A stretch of 14,780 nt of DNA from Flemingiibacterium sp045534235 (GTDB lineage Bacteria; Bacillota; Clostridia; Oscillospirales; CAG-272): assembly GCA_045534235.1 (NCBI GenBank), contig JAZSJI010000107.1, positions 1 through 14,780 on the forward strand, given 5' to 3'. A program made the position numbers and the translations under genes. Below, piece after piece: positions 1 to 6,706 of the stretch. The notes beneath the pieces were generated by a model that searched no databases, had not been told where the DNA came from, and saw nothing but the letters and a program-made list of their open reading frames with translations. The number at the start of each line of letters is the position of its first letter. The stretch's first letter is position 1.

Positions 1-178
1 CCTCAACGCGAACATCGTAATGACGCGCGCCCGTACACTCTCCGAGGTTTGGGGATTTGACTACGAGGGCGAGTCGAGAACGGTAGATATGCACATTAAA
101 ACGCTTCGACAGAAGCTTGGCGACGCGGGTGCGGCTATCAAGACCGTACGCAGCGTCGGATATAAGCTCGGTGACTGA
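1..178 (+). CDS. OmpR/PhoB-family response regulator, C-terminal part only
   Basis: Only the last 58 codons are present (reading frame from base 2); the receiver domain lies outside the window. The visible part is the end of a winged-helix DNA-binding domain of the OmpR/PhoB type. It has the run VWGFDYEGESRTVDMHIKTL (recognition helix region) and the terminal wing RSVGYKL, both typical of the family. It would bind promoter DNA when phosphorylated by its partner kinase. The kinase gene starts 3 bases after the stop, so the two are almost certainly co-transcribed as a two-component pair. Because a Na/phosphate cotransporter follows, PhoB (PhoP in Bacillus naming) is the likeliest specific identity, but that is inferred from context and not from residues seen here. 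Confidence 0.9.
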   Translation, partial: LNANIVMTRARTLSEVWGFDYEGESRTVDMHIKTLRQKLGDAGAAIKTVRSVGYKLGD

Positions 179-181
179 TAA

Positions 182-1561
182 ATGAAAAGTGTAAATAAAG
201 CAGCATTTGTTCTTACAGCTGTTATTTCGTGTATCATAGGAGCACCTATTGGCGCGCTTATTATCTATATGTGTGGGATATGGGCGATCGGCGGTTCAAA
301 AAATATATTCGTACTTTTTCTTTACAGCTTGGTGCCGGTGCTTGTTTTTGCTGGGATTTCCGCACTGTTTGCGCTTTTGATATATTCTTACGTTTCTCAC
401 AGAACAAAACGAGAATATCGCCGTATTGCGTATCCTGATTCTGTCGATGTTGAGAAATTTCAGGAGCTTGCGCCGTTTTTTGAAATGATGAACGCGCAGC
501 AGCGTGAGATCGAGCATCAACTAACCCGTGTTGCAAAAGAAAAAAATCGCCTCTCGACCATTATCAACAATATGGACGAGGGACTTATCATACTTGACAA
601 CGACCTTCGCGTTATTATGCTCAACGAGAGCGCGTATTCGTGGTTTGAAACGGACACGCCCCGAAGTGAGTGTGCAGGAAAGCACGTCAGAGAAATATGC
701 AGCAGTGCGGAAATATGCGACTGCATCGAGCGCGCAGACTCCGTTTACCTCATAATCGACGGCAGGCACCTACAGCTTCACGTAAACCACGTGGTTTCTT
801 CGGCGGAGCAGGTCGGACGAATCGGACTTATGCTTGACGTTACCGAGCGCTCCGAGATCGACCGCATAAAGCAGGAGTTTACCGCGAACGTGTCGCACGA
901 GCTCAAAACTCCGCTCACGTCTATTTCGGGCTACGCGGAGATAATCGAGTCGGGAATGGCGCAGGGCGACGACACCACCGTATTCGCAGGGCGTATACGC
1001 AGGGAAAGTCAGCGTATGCTCGCGCTTATATCTGATATAATCAAATTATCAAAGCTTGACGAGGCTTCGGACGGCGAAAACCTCGAGAGCGTCGACTTAC
1101 TTAAAGTCGCAAACGAGTGCCGCGATATGCTCGAAATGAGTGCAAATCAGCACGAGGTCAAGATTAACGTAAGCGGCGAGGAGAGCATTGTTCTCGGCAC
1201 ACCGAGCGAGCTTACCGAGCTTGTTTACAATCTTATTGACAACGGTATTCGCTACAACCGAGTGGGCGGCGAGGTAAACGTAAAGGTGACCGCAACTGCA
1301 CACGGTGTAGGCGATCCTATCGCGATACTTACCGTATCCGACACGGGTATAGGTGTTGCAAAGGAGCATCAGGCGCGCATATTCGAGCGCTTTTACCGCG
1401 TTGACAAGTCGCGCTCAAAGGCGACGGGCGGTACGGGACTTGGACTTGCGATAGTCAAGCACGTTGCCGAGCGTCACAACGCGAAGATCGACGTTGACAG
1501 CCGCGAGGGTGAGGGAACGACGATACGTGTGTCCTTCTACGAGATGAGAAACGAAGAATAA
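182..1561 (+). CDS. PhoR-like sensor histidine kinase
   Basis: This 459-residue membrane kinase has two predicted membrane segments (about residues 8-30 and 42-70) separated by only about ten residues, so there is almost no extracytoplasmic sensor. A charged, probably coiled linker (about 90-125) and a PAS domain (about 125-218) follow. The HisKA dimerisation helix carries the H-box SHELKTPLTS with phosphoacceptor His239. The HATPase domain shows an N-box (LIDNGIRYN, around Asn354), a G1 box (DTGIG), an F box (FERFYRVD) and a G2 box (GGTGLGLAIV). This layout matches PhoR/WalK-type kinases. The tiny external loop and the downstream cotransporter-PhoU fusion favour a PhoR role, sensing phosphate indirectly through transporter and PhoU; that is inference. 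No HAMP domain is obvious. Four cysteines cluster in the PAS domain (164, 173, 179, 181), which is unexplained. The start has no strong ribosome site and may be coupled to the regulator stop. Confidence 0.93.
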   Translation: MKSVNKAAFVLTAVISCIIGAPIGALIIYMCGIWAIGGSKNIFVLFLYSLVPVLVFAGISALFALLIYSYVSHRTKREYRRIAYPDSVDVEKFQELAPFFEMMNAQQREIEHQLTRVAKEKNRLSTIINNMDEGLIILDNDLRVIMLNESAYSWFETDTPRSECAGKHVREICSSAEICDCIERADSVYLIIDGRHLQLHVNHVVSSAEQVGRIGLMLDVTERSEIDRIKQEFTANVSHELKTPLTSISGYAEIIESGMAQGDDTTVFAGRIRRESQRMLALISDIIKLSKLDEASDGENLESVDLLKVANECRDMLEMSANQHEVKINVSGEESIVLGTPSELTELVYNLIDNGIRYNRVGGEVNVKVTATAHGVGDPIAILTVSDTGIGVAKEHQARIFERFYRVDKSRSKATGGTGLGLAIVKHVAERHNAKIDVDSREGEGTTIRVSFYEMRNEE

Positions 1562-1578
1562 CATACAGGAGAAAATCA

Positions 1579-3336
1579 ATGGGGCTTTTTGATATATTAT
1601 CTCTTTTCGGCGGCCTTGCACTGTTCCTCTTTGGAATGGACTATATGGGCAAGGGTCTTGAAAAGAGTGCGGGCGGTGCGCTTGAGCGCGTTCTCGAAAA
1701 AATGACGAACAACCCGATAAAGGGCGTTTTGCTCGGTATCGTCGTAACGGCTGTAATTCAGTCGTCGTCGGCTACTACGGTTATGGTAGTCGGCTTCGTT
1801 AACTCGGGTATTATGAAGCTTACGCAGGCAATCGGTATCATAATGGGTGCAAACATCGGTACGACCGTTACCGCGTGGATACTCACGCTTTCGGGACTCG
1901 AGGGTGACGCTTGGTACATTCAGATATTCAAGTCGACCAATCTCGCGGCTGTCGCGGCATTTATCGGTATCATTATGATAATGGCGAGCAAGAGCAGTCG
2001 CAAGAAGGACATCGGCGGCATACTCCTCGGATTTGCCGTGCTTATGTTCGGTATGGATATGATGAGCGGCGCTGTTACGCCTCTTAAGGAGAGTGAGGAG
2101 TTTGCAAATCTTCTCCTTATGTTTACTAACCCCGTGCTTGGTGTAATAGCAGGCGCACTTCTCACGGCTATAATTCAGTCGTCCTCTGCATCTGTCGGTA
2201 TACTTCAGGCATTGTCTGCAACGGGCAGGCTGCCGTTTATGGCTGCTATGCCGATAATTATGGGTCAGAACATCGGTACCTGTGTTACCGCTATGATCTC
2301 CGCTATAGGAGCGAGCAAAAACGCAAGACGCACTGCGTTCGTTCATTTGTACTTCAATATAATTGGTACGGTTATATTCTTACTCGGCTTCTACGGGCTT
2401 AACGCAATATTCACCTTCAATCTTCCCGAGATCGTAGATTCCACCTCTATCGCTATTGTACACACAGTATTTAACCTTGTTACCACAACGCTTCTTCTTC
2501 CGTTCTATAAGGGCCTTGGCAAGCTTGCAGAGCTTACCGTACGCGACTCCCAAAAGAAGAAGGAGGCCAACACAGTCGAAGAGCAGCCGCTTCTCGACGA
2601 GCGTTTTCTCGCTACTCCCGCATTCGCGCTCGAACAGTGTGTGACTGTTATGAGCAAGATGGCGGAGCTTTCGATAAGCAGTATTAATAACGCGATGAAT
2701 CTCGTTGACAAGTATATCGAGGCAGAGGCAGAGGAGATTCGCGAGCTCGAAAACGAGGTCGATAAGTATGAGGACAGACTCGGTACTTATCTTGTAAAGC
2801 TGTCCTCACGCAACCTTTCCGTCGACGACTCCAAGACCGCGACAAGACTTCTCCATAATATCGGCGACCTTGAGCGCATCAGCGACCACGCTGTAAACAT
2901 TCAGGAAGCTGCAAAGGAAATGATGGAGAAGGGTATCACCTTCTCGCCCGAGGCGCATAAAGAGCTTAAGGTCATTTCTATGGCGGTAAGTGAAATTCTT
3001 CAGCTTACCTACGACGCTCTTATCTCGAAGGATCTGCACGCTGCAACGCATATCGAGCCGCTTGAGCAGGTTATTGACGATCTTAAGGACCAGATCAGAG
3101 AGAAGCACATCGACCGTCTTCAGGGCGGTAAGTGCACTATAGAGCTTGGCTTTATTCTCTCTGACCTGCTCACTAACTACGAGCGCGTTTCCGACCACTG
3201 CTCGAACATCGCCGCTTGTATGATTAAGGCGGCAGAGCAGTCCTACGAAACGCACAAGTATCTGGCTGACCTCAAGATGGAGCACTCGTTTATGGACGAG
3301 TACAAGGCTTGCTCCGAAAAATACGCGCTCAACTAA
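1579..3336 (+). CDS. Na/phosphate cotransporter with C-terminal PhoU domain
   Basis: This 585-residue protein belongs to the NptA/YjbB (Na/Pi cotransporter II-related) family. Its membrane half holds the two inverted repeats that define the family. Each has a QSSSA motif (residues 61-65 and 200-204) followed by a GxNIGT motif (GANIGTT at 90-96, GQNIGTC at 229-235). After about residue 350 comes a soluble, helical, acidic PhoU-like domain, including the RLLHNIGDLERISDHAVNI and LTNYERVSDHCSNI repeats. It probably moves phosphate across the membrane with sodium; some relatives act as exporters, so direction is open. The start is supported by AGGAG at 1567-1571. It lies 17 bases after the kinase stop, and a phosphate-responsive operon is the simplest reading. 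Its stop codon overlaps the stop of the convergent deacetylase by three bases. Confidence 0.94.
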   Translation: MGLFDILSLFGGLALFLFGMDYMGKGLEKSAGGALERVLEKMTNNPIKGVLLGIVVTAVIQSSSATTVMVVGFVNSGIMKLTQAIGIIMGANIGTTVTAWILTLSGLEGDAWYIQIFKSTNLAAVAAFIGIIMIMASKSSRKKDIGGILLGFAVLMFGMDMMSGAVTPLKESEEFANLLLMFTNPVLGVIAGALLTAIIQSSSASVGILQALSATGRLPFMAAMPIIMGQNIGTCVTAMISAIGASKNARRTAFVHLYFNIIGTVIFLLGFYGLNAIFTFNLPEIVDSTSIAIVHTVFNLVTTTLLLPFYKGLGKLAELTVRDSQKKKEANTVEEQPLLDERFLATPAFALEQCVTVMSKMAELSISSINNAMNLVDKYIEAEAEEIRELENEVDKYEDRLGTYLVKLSSRNLSVDDSKTATRLLHNIGDLERISDHAVNIQEAAKEMMEKGITFSPEAHKELKVISMAVSEILQLTYDALISKDLHAATHIEPLEQVIDDLKDQIREKHIDRLQGGKCTIELGFILSDLLTNYERVSDHCSNIAACMIKAAEQSYETHKYLADLKMEHSFMDEYKACSEKYALN

Positions 3337-4010
3337 TCATCGTACAATAATTCAGAAACGGTTACAAATTCGTAGCCGTTTCTTTTTAGCTCCGGAATAA
3401 AGGTGCGAAGTGCGTCGGGCGTGGGGCTTTCGCCGCCTACGAAATCGTGACAGAGTATTATCGAGCCCGATTCGGTGTTGTCGAGCACCGTTTTGACGAT
3501 AGTATCGGTCGGCGTGTGCGCCCAATCGCGCGTGTCGACCGTCCATAAAATGACCTCATAGTCCATTTCGGCCGCGACACGGAGCACCTTCTCGGGGCAT
3601 TTGCCCTCGGGCGGACGGAACAGGCGCGGGCGGTACTCGGCAAGCTCATAGAGAAACTCCTCGGTCACGGTAAGCTCGTTTTCGAGCGCCGCCTTGGAAA
3701 TCATATTAAGATGCGGGTGCGACCAGGTGTGGCTTGCTATCTCATGACCCTCGGACAGCTCGCGAAGAATCAGCTCTGGGTATTTTTCCGCAAGCGAGCC
3801 GACGACGAAGAACGTCGCATGCACGTCGTTCTCGGCGAGTATATCGAGTATCTCGCCGGTATATTTATAGTGCGGTCCGTCGTCGAACGTGAGCGCGATA
3901 CGCTTGTCGTCACGCTCGCAGGAAAAATAGACGTCGGCAAGCGCATCATCGGCGCAAATCGGCAGTACGAGAATAGCAAGCGTCAGCAAAAGCGCGCTTA
4001 TACGCCGCAT
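3333..4010 (-). CDS. Secreted polysaccharide deacetylase (NodB domain)
   Basis: This 225-residue protein starts with a signal peptide (MRR, then a hydrophobic stretch to about residue 20, with A-x-A-like cleavage near 23-26). It then carries a complete NodB homology domain: TFDDGP (41-46, catalytic Asp43 and metal ligand Asp44), HTWSH (metal ligands His94 and His98), RPPEG (132-136), a Trp/Asp pair in LWTVDTRDW (155-163) and the catalytic His in ILCHD (His188). It should remove N-acetyl groups from peptidoglycan or another amino-sugar polymer outside the membrane; the substrate is not shown by sequence. The position after RPP is normally aromatic or Arg, and Glu here is shared with the neighbouring deacetylase. 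The gene begins 13 bases inside the end of the upstream gene, so translation is probably coupled. No strong ribosome site precedes it. Confidence 0.92.
   Translation of the reverse strand: MRRISALLLTLAILVLPICADDALADVYFSCERDDKRIALTFDDGPHYKYTGEILDILAENDVHATFFVVGSLAEKYPELILRELSEGHEIASHTWSHPHLNMISKAALENELTVTEEFLYELAEYRPRLFRPPEGKCPEKVLRVAAEMDYEVILWTVDTRDWAHTPTDTIVKTVLDNTESGSIILCHDFVGGESPTPDALRTFIPELKRNGYEFVTVSELLYDD
3354..3387 (+). terminator. Intrinsic terminator of the phosphate operon, embedded in the opposing gene
   Basis: A 12-bp stem (3354-3365 with 3372-3383, one G-U pair) and a 6-base loop are followed by five T residues on the plus strand. It sits 18 bases beyond the cotransporter stop, inside the last codons of the convergent minus-strand deacetylase. 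On the minus strand no T-tract follows the stem, so it should act only on the plus-strand transcript. Confidence 0.75.
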
Positions 4011-4777
4011 AATTCTTTTACTGAGCCGAAGGTGTAGCCGTCAGCCTCAAGACGCGTCAGAAATTCGTCAAGTATTGCCGCGTTTGTAGCGGACGTCGGG
4101 TGAAGGAGGAGTATCTCACCGTTGTGCAGACGCGAGGTGAGCTTTTGCATCGCGGCTTCGGGAGAGGGCTGATTTTTGTTGTCCCAATCGGCGTAGGCAC
4201 AGCTCCAGAATACGGTCTTGTATCCCATATCGGCGAGTATTTTCATATTATTTTCGGAGAAGCACCCCTCGGGCGGACGGTATAGCTTTGCCATTGTGCC
4301 GCCGGTAAGCTCGGTGCAGAGTTTTTCAAGACCGTAAAGCTCTTCCTCGAATACGGCGCGGTCGGCGTATGCCATATTGCGGTGGCTCATCGTGTGATTT
4401 GCAACGGCGTGGCCTTCGTCAAACATACGCTTCACGAGCGCGGTTTCCTTCGTAATAACGTGCTCGAGCACGAAAAACGTACCCGCTGCGTTGTGCTTTT
4501 TTAAAATGTCGAGCGTTTTTGCGACGTTGCCGTTTTCGTAGCCGACGTCGAAGGTGAGGTATATCACCTTTTCTGCATTACTGTCGCCGTGTGTGCGGTC
4601 AACGTACACGCCTCCGTAGTCCTCGATAAAGGAAAATTCGCTCGGAAGCGGCGGTTGGGTGTGGTTATCGTTTGGCTTAAAGTACCACCGAAGCTCACTT
4701 GTCGATGCTACTGTGGGAAGTGCGAGCATGGCGAGTGCAAGCACTCCCGAGAAGATCTTTTTATATAAGTTTCGCAT
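3998..4777 (-). CDS. PdaA-like peptidoglycan de-N-acetylase (NodB family)
   Basis: This 259-residue secreted deacetylase is closest in motif pattern to the delta-lactam-biosynthetic enzyme PdaA, which acts on N-acetylmuramic acid in spore cortex. Seen: signal peptide (1-25); TFDVGYENG (75-83), where PdaA has TFDNGYENG; HTMSH (metal ligands 128 and 132); RPPEGCFSE (167-175); FWSCAYADW (190-198); and LLLHPTSATNA with His226, resembling the PdaA LLLHxVS segment. The start at 4777 was chosen because an AAAGGAA ribosome site precedes it and the signal peptide begins there. An upstream in-frame ATG at 4864 would add 29 residues with no secretion signal in front. The second Asp of TFDDG is replaced by Val, a step beyond the Asn of PdaA, so metal binding may differ. 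A cortex role is inferred from the family, not shown. Confidence 0.88.
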   Translation of the reverse strand: MRNLYKKIFSGVLALAMLALPTVASTSELRWYFKPNDNHTQPPLPSEFSFIEDYGGVYVDRTHGDSNAEKVIYLTFDVGYENGNVAKTLDILKKHNAAGTFFVLEHVITKETALVKRMFDEGHAVANHTMSHRNMAYADRAVFEEELYGLEKLCTELTGGTMAKLYRPPEGCFSENNMKILADMGYKTVFWSCAYADWDNKNQPSPEAAMQKLTSRLHNGEILLLHPTSATNAAILDEFLTRLEADGYTFGSVKELCGV

Positions 4778-4826
4778 AGCTGTTCCTTTCGTTTGATTAA
4801 TAAAACACTCCGCAAAAAAATTGCGA

Positions 4827-4844
4827 TGCAAATATAATTTTGCA
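4827..4844. promoter_or_regulatory. Operator-like inverted repeat TGCAAA-N6-TTTGCA
   Basis: Perfect 6-bp arms flank an AT spacer, about 50 bases upstream of the PdaA-like gene start and inside its probable leader or promoter. A related half-site, TTTTGCAC, recurs at 4871-4878. It could be a repressor site, but no protein can be named. I found no convincing promoter for the minus-strand genes. Confidence 0.35.
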
Positions 4845-4865
4845 CGATATTTTTTAAAAATCACC

Positions 4866-4894
4866 TTGATTTTTGCACCAATATGGGCTATAAT
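4866..4894 (+). promoter_or_regulatory. Forward promoter core P1 upstream of argG
   Basis: TTGATT (4866-4871), a 17-base spacer and TATAAT (4889-4894) form a near-consensus vegetative promoter. It points toward argG and lies upstream of the ARG-box-like sites, giving an argG leader of about 270 bases if used. Confidence 0.6.
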
Positions 4895-4933
4895 ATAATG
4901 TGTTGTAAAAATTCTCGATTTACGGAAAAATAC

Positions 4934-5022
4934 AATGCATAAATTTTCGATTATTCACCATGAATATTCGTTTTTATCACATTTCAACAATACTGCGACA
5001 TGAATATTTATGCTACTTATGC
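4934..5022. promoter_or_regulatory. ARG-box-like half-site cluster (candidate ArgR operators)
   Basis: ArgR/AhrC boxes follow roughly TGAAT-NNNN-ATTCA with an AT-rich core. This stretch has CATGAATATTCG (around 4959-4970), CATGAATATTTATGC (4999-5013), an ATTCA half at 4953-4957 and ATGCATAAATTTTC (4935-4948). The two CATGAATATT words are exactly 40 bp apart, about four helical turns, so bound hexamers would be on the same face. They lie between the two forward promoter cores and directly upstream of promoter P2 of the arginine genes. The match is to a remembered consensus, not a computed score, and none is a perfect palindrome. Confidence 0.45.
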
Positions 5023-5032
5023 ACCTAAAGCC

Positions 5033-5061
5033 TTGATTTTATGCAAGACACGGCGTATAAT
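5033..5061 (+). promoter_or_regulatory. Forward promoter core P2 upstream of argG
   Basis: TTGATT (5033-5038), a 17-base spacer and TATAAT (5056-5061) lie about 100 bases before the argG start. The first half resembles P1 closely (both read CCTTGATTTT, then TGCA within three bases), suggesting duplication of a promoter unit. It is probably the main arginine promoter because it sits just after the ARG-box-like words. Confidence 0.7.
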
Positions 5062-5168
5062 ATATGTATAAAATAAATTTTCAAACCATATTTTGCTTGC
5101 TTTGCAAACACATTTAAATTTCATAAAATATATTATGCCGCTGTAATGGCGGCGGAATGGAGATTATT

Positions 5169-6392
5169 ATGGACAAGAAAAACATCAAAAAAGTAGTGCT
5201 TGCTTATTCGGGCGGACTTGATACTTCCATCATCATTCCGTGGCTGAAGGAAAACTATAACAACTGCGAGGTCATCGCCGTTTCGGGCGACGTCGGACAG
5301 GGTACCGAGCTTGACGGTCTTGAAGAAAAGGCTATCAAGACGGGCGCGTCCAAACTCTATATCGAGGACTTAAAGCAGGATTACATAGAAAACTACATCT
5401 GGCCCTGCCTCAAGGCTGACGCGAAGTACGAGGACTACCTTCTTGGCACATCCCATGCACGTCCCTGCATTGCAAAGCGTCTTGTTGAGATCGCGCTTGC
5501 AGAGGGCGCAGACGCTATCTGCCACGGCTGTACCGGTAAGGGTAACGACCAGGTACGCTTCGAGCTTACCATTAAGGCGTTCGCTCCCGACATGGCTATT
5601 ATCGCTCCTTGGAGAGAGTGGGACATCAAGTCGCGCGACGAGGAGATCGACTACGCAGAGGCACACAACATTCCCCTTAAAATAAACCGCGAGACCAACT
5701 ATTCGAAGGACAAGAACCTCTGGCATCTGTCCCACGAGGGTATGGATCTCGAATCTCCCGCAAACGAGCCGCAGTACAACAAAGAAGGCTTCCTCGAGCT
5801 TGGCGTTTCGCCCGAGATGGCTCCCGACAAGCCTACCTACGTTACCATTCATTTTGAAAAGGGCATCCCGACCGCAGTTGACGGCGTTAAGATGAGCGCG
5901 GTAGAGCTTGTAACCAAGCTCAACGAGCTTGGCGGCGCAAACGGCATCGGCCTTCTTGACATCGTTGAGAACCGTCTTGTCGGTATGAAGAGCCGCGGCG
6001 TTTATGAAACTCCCGCAGGTACTATCCTTTACAAGGCGCACAACGTGCTTGAAACAATCTGCCTTGATAAGGAAACCTTCCACTTTATGCAGGCACAGGT
6101 CGCTCCCAAGATGGCAGATCTTTGCTACAACGGTCAGTGGTTCACACCTCTTCGCGAGGCACTCTGCGCGTTCGTTGACAAGGTAAACGAAACCGTAACG
6201 GGCGACGTTACGCTCAAGCTTTACAAGGGCAACATCATCAACGCAGGCGTTACCTCGCCGTACACGCTTTACGATGAGCAGACTGCATCCTTCGGTGAGG
6301 ACGAGGACTACAACCAGGCTGACTCTGCAGGATTTATCAATCTGTTCGGTCTGCCGATCAAGGTTAAGGCAAAGCTTGATTCGAAGAGATAA
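5169..6392 (+). CDS. argG: Argininosuccinate synthase
   Basis: This enzyme joins citrulline and aspartate using ATP to give argininosuccinate, the penultimate step of cytosolic arginine synthesis. The 407-residue product has the usual family length. The ATP-binding P-loop-like motif AYSGGLDTS comes right after the N terminus. Also visible are SGDVGQG, the citrulline/aspartate-binding TSHARPCIAK and GCTGKGNDQVRFE segments, and the later GVYETPAGTIL segment. The ATG at 5169 is preferred over an in-frame ATG at 5157 because GGAG (5159-5162) sits 6 bases before it and would be buried in the longer reading. It is the first gene of an arginine cluster, argG-argH-SDR-argF. The upstream region carries ARG-box-like sites, so repression by ArgR with arginine is likely. 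Confidence 0.97.
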   Translation: MDKKNIKKVVLAYSGGLDTSIIIPWLKENYNNCEVIAVSGDVGQGTELDGLEEKAIKTGASKLYIEDLKQDYIENYIWPCLKADAKYEDYLLGTSHARPCIAKRLVEIALAEGADAICHGCTGKGNDQVRFELTIKAFAPDMAIIAPWREWDIKSRDEEIDYAEAHNIPLKINRETNYSKDKNLWHLSHEGMDLESPANEPQYNKEGFLELGVSPEMAPDKPTYVTIHFEKGIPTAVDGVKMSAVELVTKLNELGGANGIGLLDIVENRLVGMKSRGVYETPAGTILYKAHNVLETICLDKETFHFMQAQVAPKMADLCYNGQWFTPLREALCAFVDKVNETVTGDVTLKLYKGNIINAGVTSPYTLYDEQTASFGEDEDYNQADSAGFINLFGLPIKVKAKLDSKR

Positions 6393-6629
6393 GCGTTCCG
6401 CTTAATCATTGAATTTCTCGCGACGGCGCACCGTCGCTCGGGTGGGGGAAGAACCATCTCAAACGCCGAAGTTTCTTCCCCCCCCCTAACTCCTTGGCTA
6501 TCCGACCTCCTTTGGATATATCAGTATCAGGCAAGGTATAGCCGAGCCGGGTGGGGTGCAGGGGAGGGCGGAGCGGCGCCCCCACGCAGCGCCTCCCATG
6601 CCGTGAGCGTGAAGCGCTCACGAATGCAT
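6390..6629. repeat. G/C-rich hairpin array between argG and argH (candidate dispersed repeat)
   Basis: This non-coding stretch is built from successive inverted repeats: TAAGCG/CGCTTA around the argG stop (6390-6404); GCGACGG/CCGTCGC (6420-6437, loop CGCA); GGGGGAAGAA/TTCTTCCCCC (6444-6453 with 6473-6482, touching a run of nine C); CTTGGCTAT/ATAGCCGAG (6493-6501 with 6538-6546, one wobble); a G-rich then C-rich block (about 6550-6600) that can pair in several ways; and CGTGAGCG/CGCTCACG (6602-6622, loop TGAAG). Its composition is unlike either flanking gene or the AT-rich upstream region. It has no protein signature, and the minus-strand open frame across it looks spurious. It is most simply a mobile intergenic repeat inserted within the arginine operon; copy number cannot be judged here. 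Confidence 0.6.
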
Positions 6630-6652
6630 ATCCCTCGCTATGAGGGATTTTT
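6630..6652 (+). terminator. Intrinsic terminator between argG and argH
   Basis: ATCCCTC and GAGGGAT form a 7-bp stem with loop GCTAT, ending in a run of five T on the plus strand. It would end or reduce transcripts from argG. No clear promoter is visible in the 54 bases between it and argH, so argH is probably expressed by read-through. Confidence 0.65.
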
Positions 6653-6675
6653 GCCTTTATAAAGAACACAAAACG

Positions 6676-6706
6676 AAAGGACGCGGAATGTTCCGCGAAG
6701 ATTATA
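6676..6706 (+). promoter_or_regulatory. argH ribosome site separated from the start by a hairpin
   Basis: AAAGG (6676-6680) lies 26 bases before the argH ATG, too far for normal use. Between them is a 16-base palindrome, CGCGGAATGTTCCGCG (6682-6697). If it folds, the effective spacing falls to about 10 bases. The only closer candidate is a weak GAAG at 6697-6700. Confidence 0.45.

Noticed and set aside
1597..2346. 249-codon minus-strand open frame opposite the Na/phosphate cotransporter
   Set aside because: Its product is Arg/His/Cys-rich without motifs, and the plus strand encodes a clear full-length family member.
4778..4864. 29-residue upstream extension of the PdaA-like protein
   Set aside because: It places charged residues before the signal peptide, lacks a ribosome site, and a good AAAGGAA precedes 4777.
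6406..6669. 87-codon minus-strand open frame across the argG-argH gap
   Set aside because: It covers the hairpin array and terminator, has low-complexity Arg/Pro/Gly-rich content, no family resemblance and no credible start context. G/C-rich repeats often give such frames.
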